Source: Murdochiella vaginalis (lineage in GTDB: Bacteria > Bacillota > Clostridia > Tissierellales > Peptoniphilaceae). Taken from it: a stretch of 64,000 bases of DNA. The notes below the pieces were generated by a model. The model ran no database searches, had not been told where the DNA came from, and saw only the letters and a program-made list of their open reading frames with translations. Below, piece by piece: positions 46,501 through 54,663 of the stretch (position 1 is the first letter of the stretch; each line of letters opens with the position of its first letter). The stretch covers positions 124,001 through 188,000 of the forward strand of contig NZ_LT632322.1 in NCBI RefSeq assembly GCF_900119705.1. The letters run 5' to 3'. The translations under genes and the position numbers were made by a program.

Positions 46501-47567
46501 AGATTATTTCGCCATGCCCATGCTCCCCCTGCCTCGGGATTATTCACTTGGAAGGTTAGACGTTTGTTCGCTTTATCGAAAGAAGGATTAACGTAATACG
46601 CAATCTTTTCCATGGATGCGATATCCGGTTCCAATCCCTCGGGAAGAGACATCGTAAAGGAAAGATTCTTCGCTTTTTCTAATACATATTTCCCCGAATA
46701 CTTCGTATGATCAATCGTTGCCGAAGCGACAAGAGAAAAGGGAAAACCTTGCTCACTCGTTGTCTTTTCCCCTTCATTACGCTGCACGTTATAGTGATAT
46801 AGCGTTTTGTCTTGACTCGCATCAAGACGCCCATCTCTTGCCCACAACCATGTTCCATCATACTTTGCGAGGACTTTGCGCGCTTTATACGTTTGTGTTG
46901 CAGAATATAACGATGAACATAAAAGGGCATTCTCTAGAGAGGTTTTTGGATCGTCATTTTCCGGATCGGTAACGTTAGAAGCGTCAAGAATGGATGCTTT
47001 GACCGTAACGGTGTCGCCGTCATTCGCACTTTCTTTAAAGGAAAAAGGAAACGGAAACGTAAAACGGCTACCACCGGTGAATTCTGTAAACTTATAGAGG
47101 ATATACCAGTTGTCTTCATCTTCGATGAAAAGAGACTGATAGGCGTTTTTTGAATCGATCTTCATCGGTTTTTCAATCGACTTCTTTTTTGGCACCTGAA
47201 TCATGGCCCACGGATTATTTATCTTTTCCCCTGAGCCGGAAACCGTGATATCCATAGCAGCTTTAATCGATTCCCCAACATCGAATTTCGTCTGGTCATC
47301 AAGCGTATCCTGATCCGTAACGTGAACAACACGCAAAATGACCTTTAATGGAGAACCCGCTTCCTTTCTGGTTATTTCCACACCGGAGCCAGGCTCACCG
47401 GTCTTCGTTAATACGTTTCCTTCTTCTGCTACAGTCTTTCCCTCAAAGGGCAGATTTTGCGGTTTCGGATTATCCGCTAACACCCCTCCACCAATTGAAA
47501 AAATGGCCTGCAAAAAGAAAACCAAGGAAAGAAAAATAGACAAAAGACGTTGGCGATGACGTTTCAT
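43530..47567 (-). CDS. Large sortase-anchored surface protein with SdrD-B and Cna-B domains
   Basis: A 1345-residue secreted wall-anchored protein. The N-terminus is a signal peptide (MKRHRQRLL... to about residue 31, AFSIGGGVLADN-like). A long unassigned ectodomain of about 1050 residues follows. Near 1090-1175 is an SdrD_B-type repeat with calcium-loop-like DDNNENGLRDKDENG. Near 1185-1270 is a Cna-B-type domain: VTKFWKDSHG supplies Lys, YSVQEVG supplies Glu and FIVTNT supplies Asn for an isopeptide bond. The end has a Ser/Asn/Pro-rich spacer, the sorting motif APKTG (about 1313-1317), a hydrophobic stretch and KKRGRE. AAAGGAG precedes ATG 47567. The gene is more AT-rich than most of the window. 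Adhesion is inferred from architecture; the ligand is unknown. Confidence 0.82.
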   Translation of the reverse strand: MKRHRQRLLSIFLSLVFFLQAIFSIGGGVLADNPKPQNLPFEGKTVAEEGNVLTKTGEPGSGVEITRKEAGSPLKVILRVVHVTDQDTLDDQTKFDVGESIKAAMDITVSGSGEKINNPWAMIQVPKKKSIEKPMKIDSKNAYQSLFIEDEDNWYILYKFTEFTGGSRFTFPFPFSFKESANDGDTVTVKASILDASNVTDPENDDPKTSLENALLCSSLYSATQTYKARKVLAKYDGTWLWARDGRLDASQDKTLYHYNVQRNEGEKTTSEQGFPFSLVASATIDHTKYSGKYVLEKAKNLSFTMSLPEGLEPDIASMEKIAYYVNPSFDKANKRLTFQVNNPEAGGAWAWRNNLSGITFDVPFLAKSMAFNKEYEVTMTCVVNAGEENRQLPESSTRFIFHPIEFKSTGDLIVFKDNLTGKQNDPFPYFLTEGHYTIVNDRIYDRSGRDMTDLGMTYTLKVYNRNNGSTMMNPEGGQASTITCIRDILLDDEGKDNRLYYKSFTLQRIAFVGWPGVTYSEDQQKQRVEDLMTSFTKTPNTLYGVKRDGTEVVLAKNVKYQETVTIDDRAGEYYQLNLKFDQPITLDNALLEFYTQAFPTQKEREYFKNGTYADWNQYTGSGSVYNTPSGEPMIKPIARDNRQWGYTYLGPIQPIMSFYGAKNRVLTYNVQGSNVNLPVNVSANYDIFGANWGPWIDKPIKNTKILVLLPPEFHYGNKTSLADYASKNIGEPTVIANYKNTGREALLYSIPDFYPKKEGVVSSGSLMLMPTVTATPYAKNGMNTVDYYLIYENNDVIKPQLPAMGYTDVLDLDEDGDTQEQFMSQRSTIDYIPPSELLVTKQAGIDPQSLTTFATVDMGQAFFYNIKIFNNTYADCFSASALDVLPYIGDHSIAADKDGQYPARDSEYPIQLAGFLEDLPENSEAMKKFAVTYQLAEQGENLESVRDGEWFTKEEVLNQGKMASDIKSFCLQLKKGEKIPARTELNVLVPALLPMNPSLSDGALTVNTCALSTDNILYAEANKVNVTFSTYQVSWIVFDDNNENGLRDKDENGVANRTVELIDKKTGDVALDENDQPYRVQTDANGKYTFKVYRRGEYSVRFIKRNSDVFMDKQTQDNDVKTINDNVGTTAEKTLNPLMKHAVFNAAILDKGVEIPVTKFWKDSHGKDMVKPPVQEVIVQLLQNGVPMPGKTLTLKAEENWMGKFPSMERTDAVGKAYTYSVQEVGVNENDQIRLNGKRFMVSITGTVEDGFIVTNTEKTFRPWKPSDNSENATSSSDVSEQPGFSENPVESSVSPTNESAKKTHKAKNNKAPKTGEITLLMALCGMGIVSIAAYATLKKRGRE

Positions 47568-47713
47568 TTCTTACTCCTTTAAAATACACAGCAAATTCTT
47601 AGAAATACTCACGATTAGGATAACATACCTTACTAAAATTATCTCCTATCATTGGATAAGAGGACCGTCGCATATATAAAAGAATTTCTTCGAGGATCTA
47701 CAACACTGTCTCT

Positions 47714-48859
47714 CTACAGCAGCATAAAAAGAATATGGGCCGCAACGCCCGCACACAATCCGCCGATGGTATGGCTTAAAATCGAGCGACCGGTTAAGTC
47801 TTTGCAGCCGAGGGCTTCCATCATCGCGACGTGCGTGGAAAGATAGCCCGACCAGCACATGCAAATCGCGGTGAAGACAGCAATGTCATTTCCGCTGACT
47901 GCGCCAACCTGCGCCATGTTCTTGACCACGCCGATGGCGGCGCCGCTGGAGCCCAGCGCCGTGATGGGGACAGCGATGCCTTCCGCACTGGTAAAACCAA
48001 AGAGCGGACGAAGCACAAACGAGAGTTTCTGTCCAATCCAAGGCAGAACGGGAACGCCTTCCCCTGCTGCCCCGGTGTAGACGCCGCCGGCTCCCGGACC
48101 GTTCGTAAGCAGAAGGACAATCGTGCAAATGCCAAGGACGCCGGGAATGATGGCCATACCCATGTCCACCCCTCGTTTTCCACCATCTAAGAGCGCCTCG
48201 ATGAATCGCTGTCCAACGCTTCCCGGACGCACGATGCGCATGGTCGAGGGCAGCTTGTCCTGCACGGCAAAGCCTTCTTGCGCATGAATACCATACTTCT
48301 TTTTGGTTGCACGCAGCATCAGTCGTACACTGACGACACTGCCGACAACCGCACCGAGATTTCCGATGAACGCAGCTTTTAAGGCTCCTTCCACGGGAAG
48401 CGCCATCATGGTGGTCGTGGTAATCAATCCCATACCGAATGCCGTGCCGAGATTCGTCAAGGCCGGCTTTTGATAATTCTTAAAATAGCGAATAAAGTTT
48501 TCTTCCGTCGCTAACGTTAAAATGGCCGGATTGTCAGATAAGTAGCAGTTCATGACGCCTAGGGACGCCGCACCGGGCAAATCGTAGATGGGCTTCATGA
48601 TGAGCGAAAGCACTTTGTTGACCAACGCGATAAGGCCAAATTCCGAAAACAGACCGGACACCGCGCCGGCCATTACAGAAATAGCCATAATATAGAAGCA
48701 GGTGTGCATCAAGCTTTCATAGGCCGTATTCATGAGCGTCATCAACATATTCGTTGCGCCCATGACCTTCCCCATGCCGATGAAAAAGCCAAAGAAACAG
48801 ATGAGAAATAAAACGCTTTCCAGTCCAAAAATCTTTTTTAATCGATGTTCGCCGCCCAC
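47714..48859 (-). CDS. YjiH/GATE-type membrane protein (nucleoside recognition domain)
   Basis: A 381-residue membrane protein with about nine to ten hydrophobic segments. The Gly-rich repeat MAISVMAGAVSGLFSEFG and the segment GVMNCYLSDNPAILTLA fit the nucleoside-recognition GATE domain of YjiH-like proteins, thought to be transporters; the substrate is not known. The start is probably GTG 48859, six bases after AAGGAGGG; a TTG two codons upstream is too close to that site. It is monocistronic, and the 146 bp to the next gene hold no clear terminator. Confidence 0.72.
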   Translation of the reverse strand: MGGEHRLKKIFGLESVLFLICFFGFFIGMGKVMGATNMLMTLMNTAYESLMHTCFYIMAISVMAGAVSGLFSEFGLIALVNKVLSLIMKPIYDLPGAASLGVMNCYLSDNPAILTLATEENFIRYFKNYQKPALTNLGTAFGMGLITTTTMMALPVEGALKAAFIGNLGAVVGSVVSVRLMLRATKKKYGIHAQEGFAVQDKLPSTMRIVRPGSVGQRFIEALLDGGKRGVDMGMAIIPGVLGICTIVLLLTNGPGAGGVYTGAAGEGVPVLPWIGQKLSFVLRPLFGFTSAEGIAVPITALGSSGAAIGVVKNMAQVGAVSGNDIAVFTAICMCWSGYLSTHVAMMEALGCKDLTGRSILSHTIGGLCAGVAAHILFMLL

Positions 48860-49028
48860 CCTCAACCCTCCTTACTTATGTATAGACACGCTATAAAAAT
48901 TATAGCAAATCTGCCACGGGATGGAAGATCTATAAACGGTAATGGGTACAATGATGGAGAATTCTTTCACGATTCGGTACCGGTTTTGCTCTTTTTGTCG
49001 TATGTTTACAAATCCGGAGGAGGCTTCT

Positions 49029-49799
49029 ATGGACTACCTGTTGCTACTCTATTTTTTCGTCTATGCATCCATCGGGTGGATGATGGAAGTCGGTTATAAT
49101 GCCGTTCATTCCGGGCGATTTATTAACGCCGGGATGCTCAGCGGTCCATGGTGTCCCATCTATGGCTTCGGAGCCTGCGCGGTCATTTTGTTTCTCTCGG
49201 ATATTGCCCGTACCAATAAACTATGGCTGTTTTTCGGCTCCATGCTGATCGCCTCCGCGATCGAGCTGGTAACCGGATTTGTACTGGAGAAACTGCTGCA
49301 TCGCAAATGGTGGGATTATTCCTATCGACGCCTGAATCTCGGCGGCTACATCTGTTTGGAATATTCCCTCCTCTGGGGCATGTGTTGCTTTGTGCTGTAT
49401 GAGGCCGTGCATCCTCTTCTACGCCGTTTAATCCGCTTGTTGCCGGTGAAGCTCGCATGGGCCATCACGGCGGTTTTACTTCTGTTGCTTCTCGTCGATG
49501 TGGTGAACATGGTCGCCACCCTGTTTGGACTCAATAAAAAGTGGAAGCATACGGCAAAATTCAGCCGGGATATGCGAAAAGTATCCGATCAAATTGGCGA
49601 GCGCGTGTATGTGCGTACGCGGGATCTGGAAGAAAAACGCCAAGAGCTTCACGAAAGCGAAGCGGTCAAACGCATCGAAAAACGCCGCGAAAAACTTCTG
49701 GATCGCTGGCTGGCGTTCAGTCAGAAGCGGATGCTTAACGCCTTTCCCTATCTTACGTCGGAAAACGAAGACGAAAAGAAAAACAAAGAAGGAGAATAA
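49029..49799 (+). CDS. PF06541-type membrane protein (putative ABC-transporter type IV family)
   Basis: A 256-residue protein with about six transmembrane segments in the first 165 residues. The family pattern FVYASIGWMMEVGYN and GMLSGPWCPIYGFGA is clear, followed by WWDYSYRRLNLGGYICLEYSLLWG. The C-terminal third is cytoplasmic and charged with coiled-coil character. Despite the database name, no ATPase domain is present and transport has not been shown here. GGAGGAGG precedes ATG 49029; the frame is open to 48942 but that part has no ribosome site. It overlaps the GlmL gene region almost directly (2-bp gap), so the two are cotranscribed. Confidence 0.78.
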   Translation: MDYLLLLYFFVYASIGWMMEVGYNAVHSGRFINAGMLSGPWCPIYGFGACAVILFLSDIARTNKLWLFFGSMLIASAIELVTGFVLEKLLHRKWWDYSYRRLNLGGYICLEYSLLWGMCCFVLYEAVHPLLRRLIRLLPVKLAWAITAVLLLLLLVDVVNMVATLFGLNKKWKHTAKFSRDMRKVSDQIGERVYVRTRDLEEKRQELHESEAVKRIEKRREKLLDRWLAFSQKRMLNAFPYLTSENEDEKKNKEGE

Positions 49800-49801
49800 T
49801 T

Positions 49802-51205
49802 ATGCATTATCTCTTAGTTGATATCGGCTCTACGTTTACTAAGGGCAGCCTCGTAGATACCAAAGAATGCCGCATTATCGGCCACGGCAAAGCCATTACC
49901 ACTATTGAAACCAGCGTCATGCAAGGCATTCGGGAAATGCTTTTGGATCTTGAACAAGATGCTCATCAGCGTGGGCACCGCCTTGTGTTCATAGACGGTA
50001 AGTGCTGGGATCGTGCCCTTCTTTGCTCTTCTGCGGCCGGCGGTCTGAAAATGATCGCTGTCGGTTTAGGGCGACACCTTACCGCCGAAGCGGCCGCGCG
50101 GTCCGCCTTAGGCGCCGGCGCACGCATTTTGAAAACCTACGCATTGGAACTTTCCGAAGACGATTTGTGCGAAATCGAGCGCCTGCGACCGGATATTCTG
50201 CTGCTTTCCGGCGGAACCAACCATGGCAACCGCCGAAGTCTTGTGGAGCATGCACGAAAGCTTGCCACACTTTCGATTCGCTTTCCGATCGTGATTGCCG
50301 GAAATACGGAAGTTGCGGAAGAAGCGGCTGACATTCTTTCCGATTTTGACGTGACCATCACCGATAACGTGATGCCGCAGGTGAACGTGTTGAATGCCGA
50401 TCCGGCGCGTCGTGAAATTCGACGTCTTTTCATGGAGCGCATCACCCACGCCAAGGGGCTGGACGAAGTGGGCGCAACCATCGGGCCGGTATTGACCCCT
50501 ACGCCAGATGCCGTTTTGCAAGCGGCACGCCTGCTTTCCCTCGGAACAGCAAACCGCAAAGGCATGGGCGATTTGCTTCTTGTGGATATCGGCGGCGCAA
50601 CGACGGACATCCACTCTGTCGGCGATGGCAAGCCCAAGGGGGCGAAGATTACCATCGATGGCAAAGAAAGTGAATTACGCGTAGAAGGCTTGCAGGAGCC
50701 GCTGGACAAGCGCACCGTCGAAGGAGATCTCGGTATGCGCTATTCGGCCTGGAGTCTGTATGAAAGCGTGGGAAAAGAAGCGCTCGAAGCGCTATATCCT
50801 GCCGACTATGCCAAGGAATGCGCTATGCGGGCAAAAGAAATCAAGTGGATTCCGAAAACGCCGGAAGATTTTGCCGTGGATCGCGCGTTGGCCCGTTCCT
50901 GCGCACAGATGGCGCTCTCTCGCCACGTCGGCACACTTCGCCGCGATTATGAGAAGGGGCGCTACATCTACTATCTCAGTGGCAAAGACCTATCCTCTTT
51001 CTCCACCATCATTGGCACGGGCGGCGTCTTGGTGCATCAAGATCAGCCGGCGTATATTTTGCGTCCCGATACGCACCTGCTCTATCCGCAACAACCGAAG
51101 CTCTATCTGGATCGAGCGTACATCCTTTCGGCCATGGGGCTCCTGGCCGGTGAAGAAGCGGATGTGGCGTTTGATCTTCTGTCCGCTTCGCTCGCGAAAC
51201 TCTAA
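49802..51205 (+). CDS. glmL: GlmL/MutL family ASKHA ATPase, B12-mutase reactivation factor
   Basis: A 467-residue protein of the MutL/GlmL family. The N-terminal ATPase phosphate-binding motif is LVDIGSTFTKGSLVD (about 5-19) and a second one, LLVDIGGATTDIHSV, is near 260. Such proteins reactivate adenosylcobalamin mutases such as glutamate mutase and ornithine aminomutase after cofactor inactivation. No mutase subunit gene (E or S chain) lies in the window, so the client is elsewhere or different. Histidine degradation here yields glutamate, which makes glutamate mutase an attractive client, but that is inference. AAGGAG lies before ATG 49802. Confidence 0.82.
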   Translation: MHYLLVDIGSTFTKGSLVDTKECRIIGHGKAITTIETSVMQGIREMLLDLEQDAHQRGHRLVFIDGKCWDRALLCSSAAGGLKMIAVGLGRHLTAEAAARSALGAGARILKTYALELSEDDLCEIERLRPDILLLSGGTNHGNRRSLVEHARKLATLSIRFPIVIAGNTEVAEEAADILSDFDVTITDNVMPQVNVLNADPARREIRRLFMERITHAKGLDEVGATIGPVLTPTPDAVLQAARLLSLGTANRKGMGDLLLVDIGGATTDIHSVGDGKPKGAKITIDGKESELRVEGLQEPLDKRTVEGDLGMRYSAWSLYESVGKEALEALYPADYAKECAMRAKEIKWIPKTPEDFAVDRALARSCAQMALSRHVGTLRRDYEKGRYIYYLSGKDLSSFSTIIGTGGVLVHQDQPAYILRPDTHLLYPQQPKLYLDRAYILSAMGLLAGEEADVAFDLLSASLAKL

Positions 51206-51206
51206 A

Positions 51207-51246
51207 AAAAGCTGACTGTCCGTTTTTTCGACAGCCGGCTTTTCTT
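51207..51246. terminator. Bidirectional terminator between glmL and regulator gene
   Basis: AAAAGCTGACTGTC and GACAGCCGGCTTTT form a 14-position stem with one mismatch around a T-rich loop. It is flanked by A and T tracts and serves the convergent genes. Confidence 0.75.
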
Positions 51247-51267
51247 ATCCATGATGCCCGGAGACTC

Positions 51268-54200
51268 TTATCGGTTCCCTTCCGCTTCACTTTCCTGTAA
51301 ATAGGTGCGTTCAAAATGATCCCGATTCGGATCCAGCAGCAACAACGCCTCATGCAGATACTCTTCTTTTGGGCGGTCGCAAATCGCAATGAAGCGAGCG
51401 GCCTCGGGCTTCTTTTCGGTTTCTTTCAACAAACGATACGTCGCATAGTAGGCCGTGCCTTGTGCGCGCGGATCATTCATCTTTTGTGAAAATTCGAGCG
51501 CCTGTTGCAAGGACGTTACCGCCTTATCCGTGTCGCCTTCCTTCCAGGCAATCAAGGCCATGTAGGCATCCAGCACCGGGCGTTTCCAGAAGGAATCGAA
51601 TTTGCCATACAGCGGATAGGCAACGGAAAACGCGGCTTCGGCCTCTTCGTAGCGCTCCAGCGCGAATAGAGCCTTCCCTTTATTGATGTAGAAGACAGAC
51701 ATGGCGGAAAGGGCGTTTTTATCGTGCGAAAGCGTGATGGCCTCTTCAAATTCCTGCAACGCCTCTTCGTAGTGCGCCTCGTGAAAGCGAATTTCACCGA
51801 TATAATTGTGTGCCGCTGCGATGTTGATAGCATAGCGCCGGGCGACTTCGGGTGTAACCGTAAAGGTTTGAATGGATTCATTCAGCAGCTGCTCCGCCAT
51901 CATGTGGTGACCTGTCATGATATTGTAGAGTCCCTTTAGGCGCAGCAAAATGCCAATTTCCTTGTGATAGTTGCACTGCACTGCCAAATGCAGTGCGCCT
52001 TCAATATACGAAAGCATTTCTTCGGCCTGGTTGGTTTGAATGTTATAGAAAATAAACTGCTTATACCCTTCGAGTTCATAGTCCTTGTCGTTGAGCGTTT
52101 TTGCCTTACCGACGGCCTCGCGCATATCTTTGAGGCCTTCCGCATAGGCGCCGTCCCGAATGAGATAGCGGCCCTTCATGTAATAAAACTGCATTTCCAG
52201 ACGCGTCAAATCTGCGCTCGCCGTATTAGCCCGCAAGGCATGAAATTTTTCTTCCAGCGTACTGAACATGTTTTGCAGGCGCTCACGAGAAATATATGCT
52301 TCCTCGCCGGCATCCGCCTCTTGAATGCTTAAAATCGGAAAGAGTTCATGTGAGAAATTCAAATAGTAGTTGAGCATTTCCAACTCAAACTGGATGCTTT
52401 TCAACGGTTCCTCGGCACTTGTATAGTGGTAAACCAGTTTGGAATAGAGATAGAGCGAAGGCTTAACCTTGAGGGAATCTTCCAAAATCTGTGCAATACG
52501 CTTATGAATCACGCGACACTTGGAGTGCGGCTGCATCATATAAATATATTCGCGCAGCTTAACATGCGTAAAGCGAATGCCGATGTCACTTTCATGCGCC
52601 CGCTCGGTCAAAATATTAATATGTTCCAAATGCTCAATCAAGCCGATAATATCGGAGTCGCTTCGTCCCATGAGATTCATCAAGACGGACAGTGGCGCTT
52701 CGTCATAGAAAAAGCTGACCAGATCCAATATATCGCGTTCCGGTTTGGATAAATACGCAAAACGGGCGCGCAACGCATCTTTCATCTTTTCCGTCATCAA
52801 CGAATCGGTTTCGGAGGTCGTCAACAGCTGCACGTATTCCGTCAAAAAGAAGGGATTGCCTTCCGTTTCCTGATAAATTTTTTCCATAATTTCCGGCGAA
52901 ACCGGCTTTTTCAACGCTTCCTTAATAAACGCAAAGGATTGTTCCCGATCGAAGCGCTTGAGACAGATGGTCTCTACCAGGTGATAATTGTTCAGCGTTG
53001 CCAAGGCATCGTCTAATGTCCGACTGATCTCCGGACGCGCCGTAAACAGGAAAATAGCATGCTTTTCCATGCGCAACATGACGGAGGTCAGCAAACGTAC
53101 CGACACATCGTCGAGCCACTGAATGTCTTCCAATACAATAATGAGAGGATGGGATTGCGCAATCTTTCGCATTCCTTCCAGGAAAATTTGTGTCAATAAA
53201 TCAAAATTGAGCCCCTTGCTGACTTCCGGAAAAAACAATTCCTTGGTTGCGGATTCCAGAGGAGGAAAAAGTTGTTTCATGGTGCTGTCCCAATAGGTGG
53301 GAAGGGAAATGCCCAGACGCTTGAGCACCTCACCCATGCGTTCAATGAGCACTGCAAAGGGACGCAGCGCGTACTCCTGCTCTGCATTATAACAGTACGC
53401 CTGCAAAATAACAGCGCCGTCCCCCACCTCTTCCAGGGTTTTGCGCAACAGCGCGCTCTTTCCGATGCCGGCCTCTCCTTTGATAAGCTGGGATTTCGCC
53501 TGATGTTTTGGCAAAAGATGCAAATTCTTCTGTAGCAATGCGCGCTCCTGAAAGCGGCCATAAAAAAATTCTTCATGCGAATTGACGTGTCGATCGCTTA
53601 CGTCGATCTGATTTACCGCCTCTTCATAAATTGTTCTGGTTTCGACATCGGGGCTGACGCCAAGCTCGTCGCGCAACAGTTTTTTAAGATTGTAATAGGT
53701 TTCAATGACTTTGCCGGTTCGCCCGGTTTTGGCATAATAGCGCATAAGAAGGCGCACACTGCGTTCGTCGTATTCATCCATATCGATCAAGGTATGGATG
53801 GATTTTTCGACGTATTCATTTTGCCCCTCTTCAATTTCCTTTTCCAGCTGCTGATAGGCATGGGCGATGTACTTTTCTTCGTAAAACCCACGCATACGCG
53901 TCACCCAAAAATCGTATTGTTCCGAGTCCTTCACATAAAACCCCTGCAGAAAAGGCCCCTCGTAAAGTGTCAAATTGGCTTTCGGATCTTCGGCAAATTG
54001 CGTGGCATCACAAACGATGCCGAGCGAGCGATTCAATTCGAGCAACAGTTTTTTCGGGGAGAGGATAAAATCTTCTCCGATGCATCGTTTTGCCTGATAG
54101 ATGGCATTACGTAAATTTTTCTTCGCAATCGCTTCGTCCTCATCCGGCCAAAGCAAGCCAGCAATTTCGGTTCGGGTGATGGTCTCATTGACCGCCAAAT

Positions 54201-54297
54201 AATAAATCATGGCATTGATTTTGTTGTAAGGAAAAAAGATCCGTTCGCCATCCCTCTCAACATGGGGCACGCCGAACAACTTGATGCGTATGGTCAT
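51268..54297 (-). CDS. Large BTAD-AAA ATPase-TPR transcriptional regulator
   Basis: A 1009-residue multidomain regulator. Residues about 1-95 form an OmpR-like winged helix (IKLFGVPHVERDG, then LAVNETITRTEIAGLLWPDE). Residues 100-235 form a bacterial transcriptional activation domain. The AAA part has Walker A GEAGIGKS (274-281) and Walker B LIIVLEDIQWLDD (about 395). The C-terminal half (about 600-1000) is TPR-like helices. This is the SARP/LAL-type plan of signal-dependent activators. GAGGAGGG precedes ATG 54297, and a TATAAT hexamer is at 54338-54343 on the minus strand. It is divergent from hutH, so I infer that it regulates hutH and perhaps the distant hut operons. Confidence 0.85.
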   Translation of the reverse strand: MTIRIKLFGVPHVERDGERIFFPYNKINAMIYYLAVNETITRTEIAGLLWPDEDEAIAKKNLRNAIYQAKRCIGEDFILSPKKLLLELNRSLGIVCDATQFAEDPKANLTLYEGPFLQGFYVKDSEQYDFWVTRMRGFYEEKYIAHAYQQLEKEIEEGQNEYVEKSIHTLIDMDEYDERSVRLLMRYYAKTGRTGKVIETYYNLKKLLRDELGVSPDVETRTIYEEAVNQIDVSDRHVNSHEEFFYGRFQERALLQKNLHLLPKHQAKSQLIKGEAGIGKSALLRKTLEEVGDGAVILQAYCYNAEQEYALRPFAVLIERMGEVLKRLGISLPTYWDSTMKQLFPPLESATKELFFPEVSKGLNFDLLTQIFLEGMRKIAQSHPLIIVLEDIQWLDDVSVRLLTSVMLRMEKHAIFLFTARPEISRTLDDALATLNNYHLVETICLKRFDREQSFAFIKEALKKPVSPEIMEKIYQETEGNPFFLTEYVQLLTTSETDSLMTEKMKDALRARFAYLSKPERDILDLVSFFYDEAPLSVLMNLMGRSDSDIIGLIEHLEHINILTERAHESDIGIRFTHVKLREYIYMMQPHSKCRVIHKRIAQILEDSLKVKPSLYLYSKLVYHYTSAEEPLKSIQFELEMLNYYLNFSHELFPILSIQEADAGEEAYISRERLQNMFSTLEEKFHALRANTASADLTRLEMQFYYMKGRYLIRDGAYAEGLKDMREAVGKAKTLNDKDYELEGYKQFIFYNIQTNQAEEMLSYIEGALHLAVQCNYHKEIGILLRLKGLYNIMTGHHMMAEQLLNESIQTFTVTPEVARRYAINIAAAHNYIGEIRFHEAHYEEALQEFEEAITLSHDKNALSAMSVFYINKGKALFALERYEEAEAAFSVAYPLYGKFDSFWKRPVLDAYMALIAWKEGDTDKAVTSLQQALEFSQKMNDPRAQGTAYYATYRLLKETEKKPEAARFIAICDRPKEEYLHEALLLLDPNRDHFERTYLQESEAEGNR

Positions 54298-54663
54298 GAG
54301 GCCCTCCTCTCTATGCTGTTACGCCGTTTCTTCTCCTATTATACTATACGTCAAAATATCGTCCACGATTTGACGGAAAAGAAGACAATGTTTTCCCCTT
54401 TTCCCGCAAAAAGGAGAAAAGAAAATGTTTTATGCGGGTGCATTATTTTATTACCTTTGGACGCTGAACGGATACACTGACTTCGACAAGCCTGTAAAGG
54501 CTTATTTGCCAAGCCATAGACCGCACGCAACACCGTCTTTCGTTTGACAAGGGCGGAAAAACGGTTCCCGTGTCGGTCCGCCACAGCCAAAAAGCCATTC
54601 TCCCGATTTCTGAATGGCAGGAGGAAATAACCAGGTAACATGGAGTAACAATAAGGAGGAAAC
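54298..54663. promoter_or_regulatory. Regulator/hutH divergent region with structured hutH leader
   Basis: 366 bp. The regulator promoter has a TATAAT at 54338-54343 (minus strand) with no good -35. On the hutH side several hairpins occur: TTTTCCCCTTTT/AAAAGGAGAAAA at about 54391-54420; AAGCC (54488-54492) with GGCTT (54499-54503), which could instead pair with AAGCC at 54511-54515; GGCGGA/TCCGCC with ACGG/CCGT inside at 54552-54582; and GCCATTC/GAATGGC at 54594-54618, just before the ribosome site. The competing arms resemble an attenuator. I recognise no known riboswitch. Confidence 0.5.
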
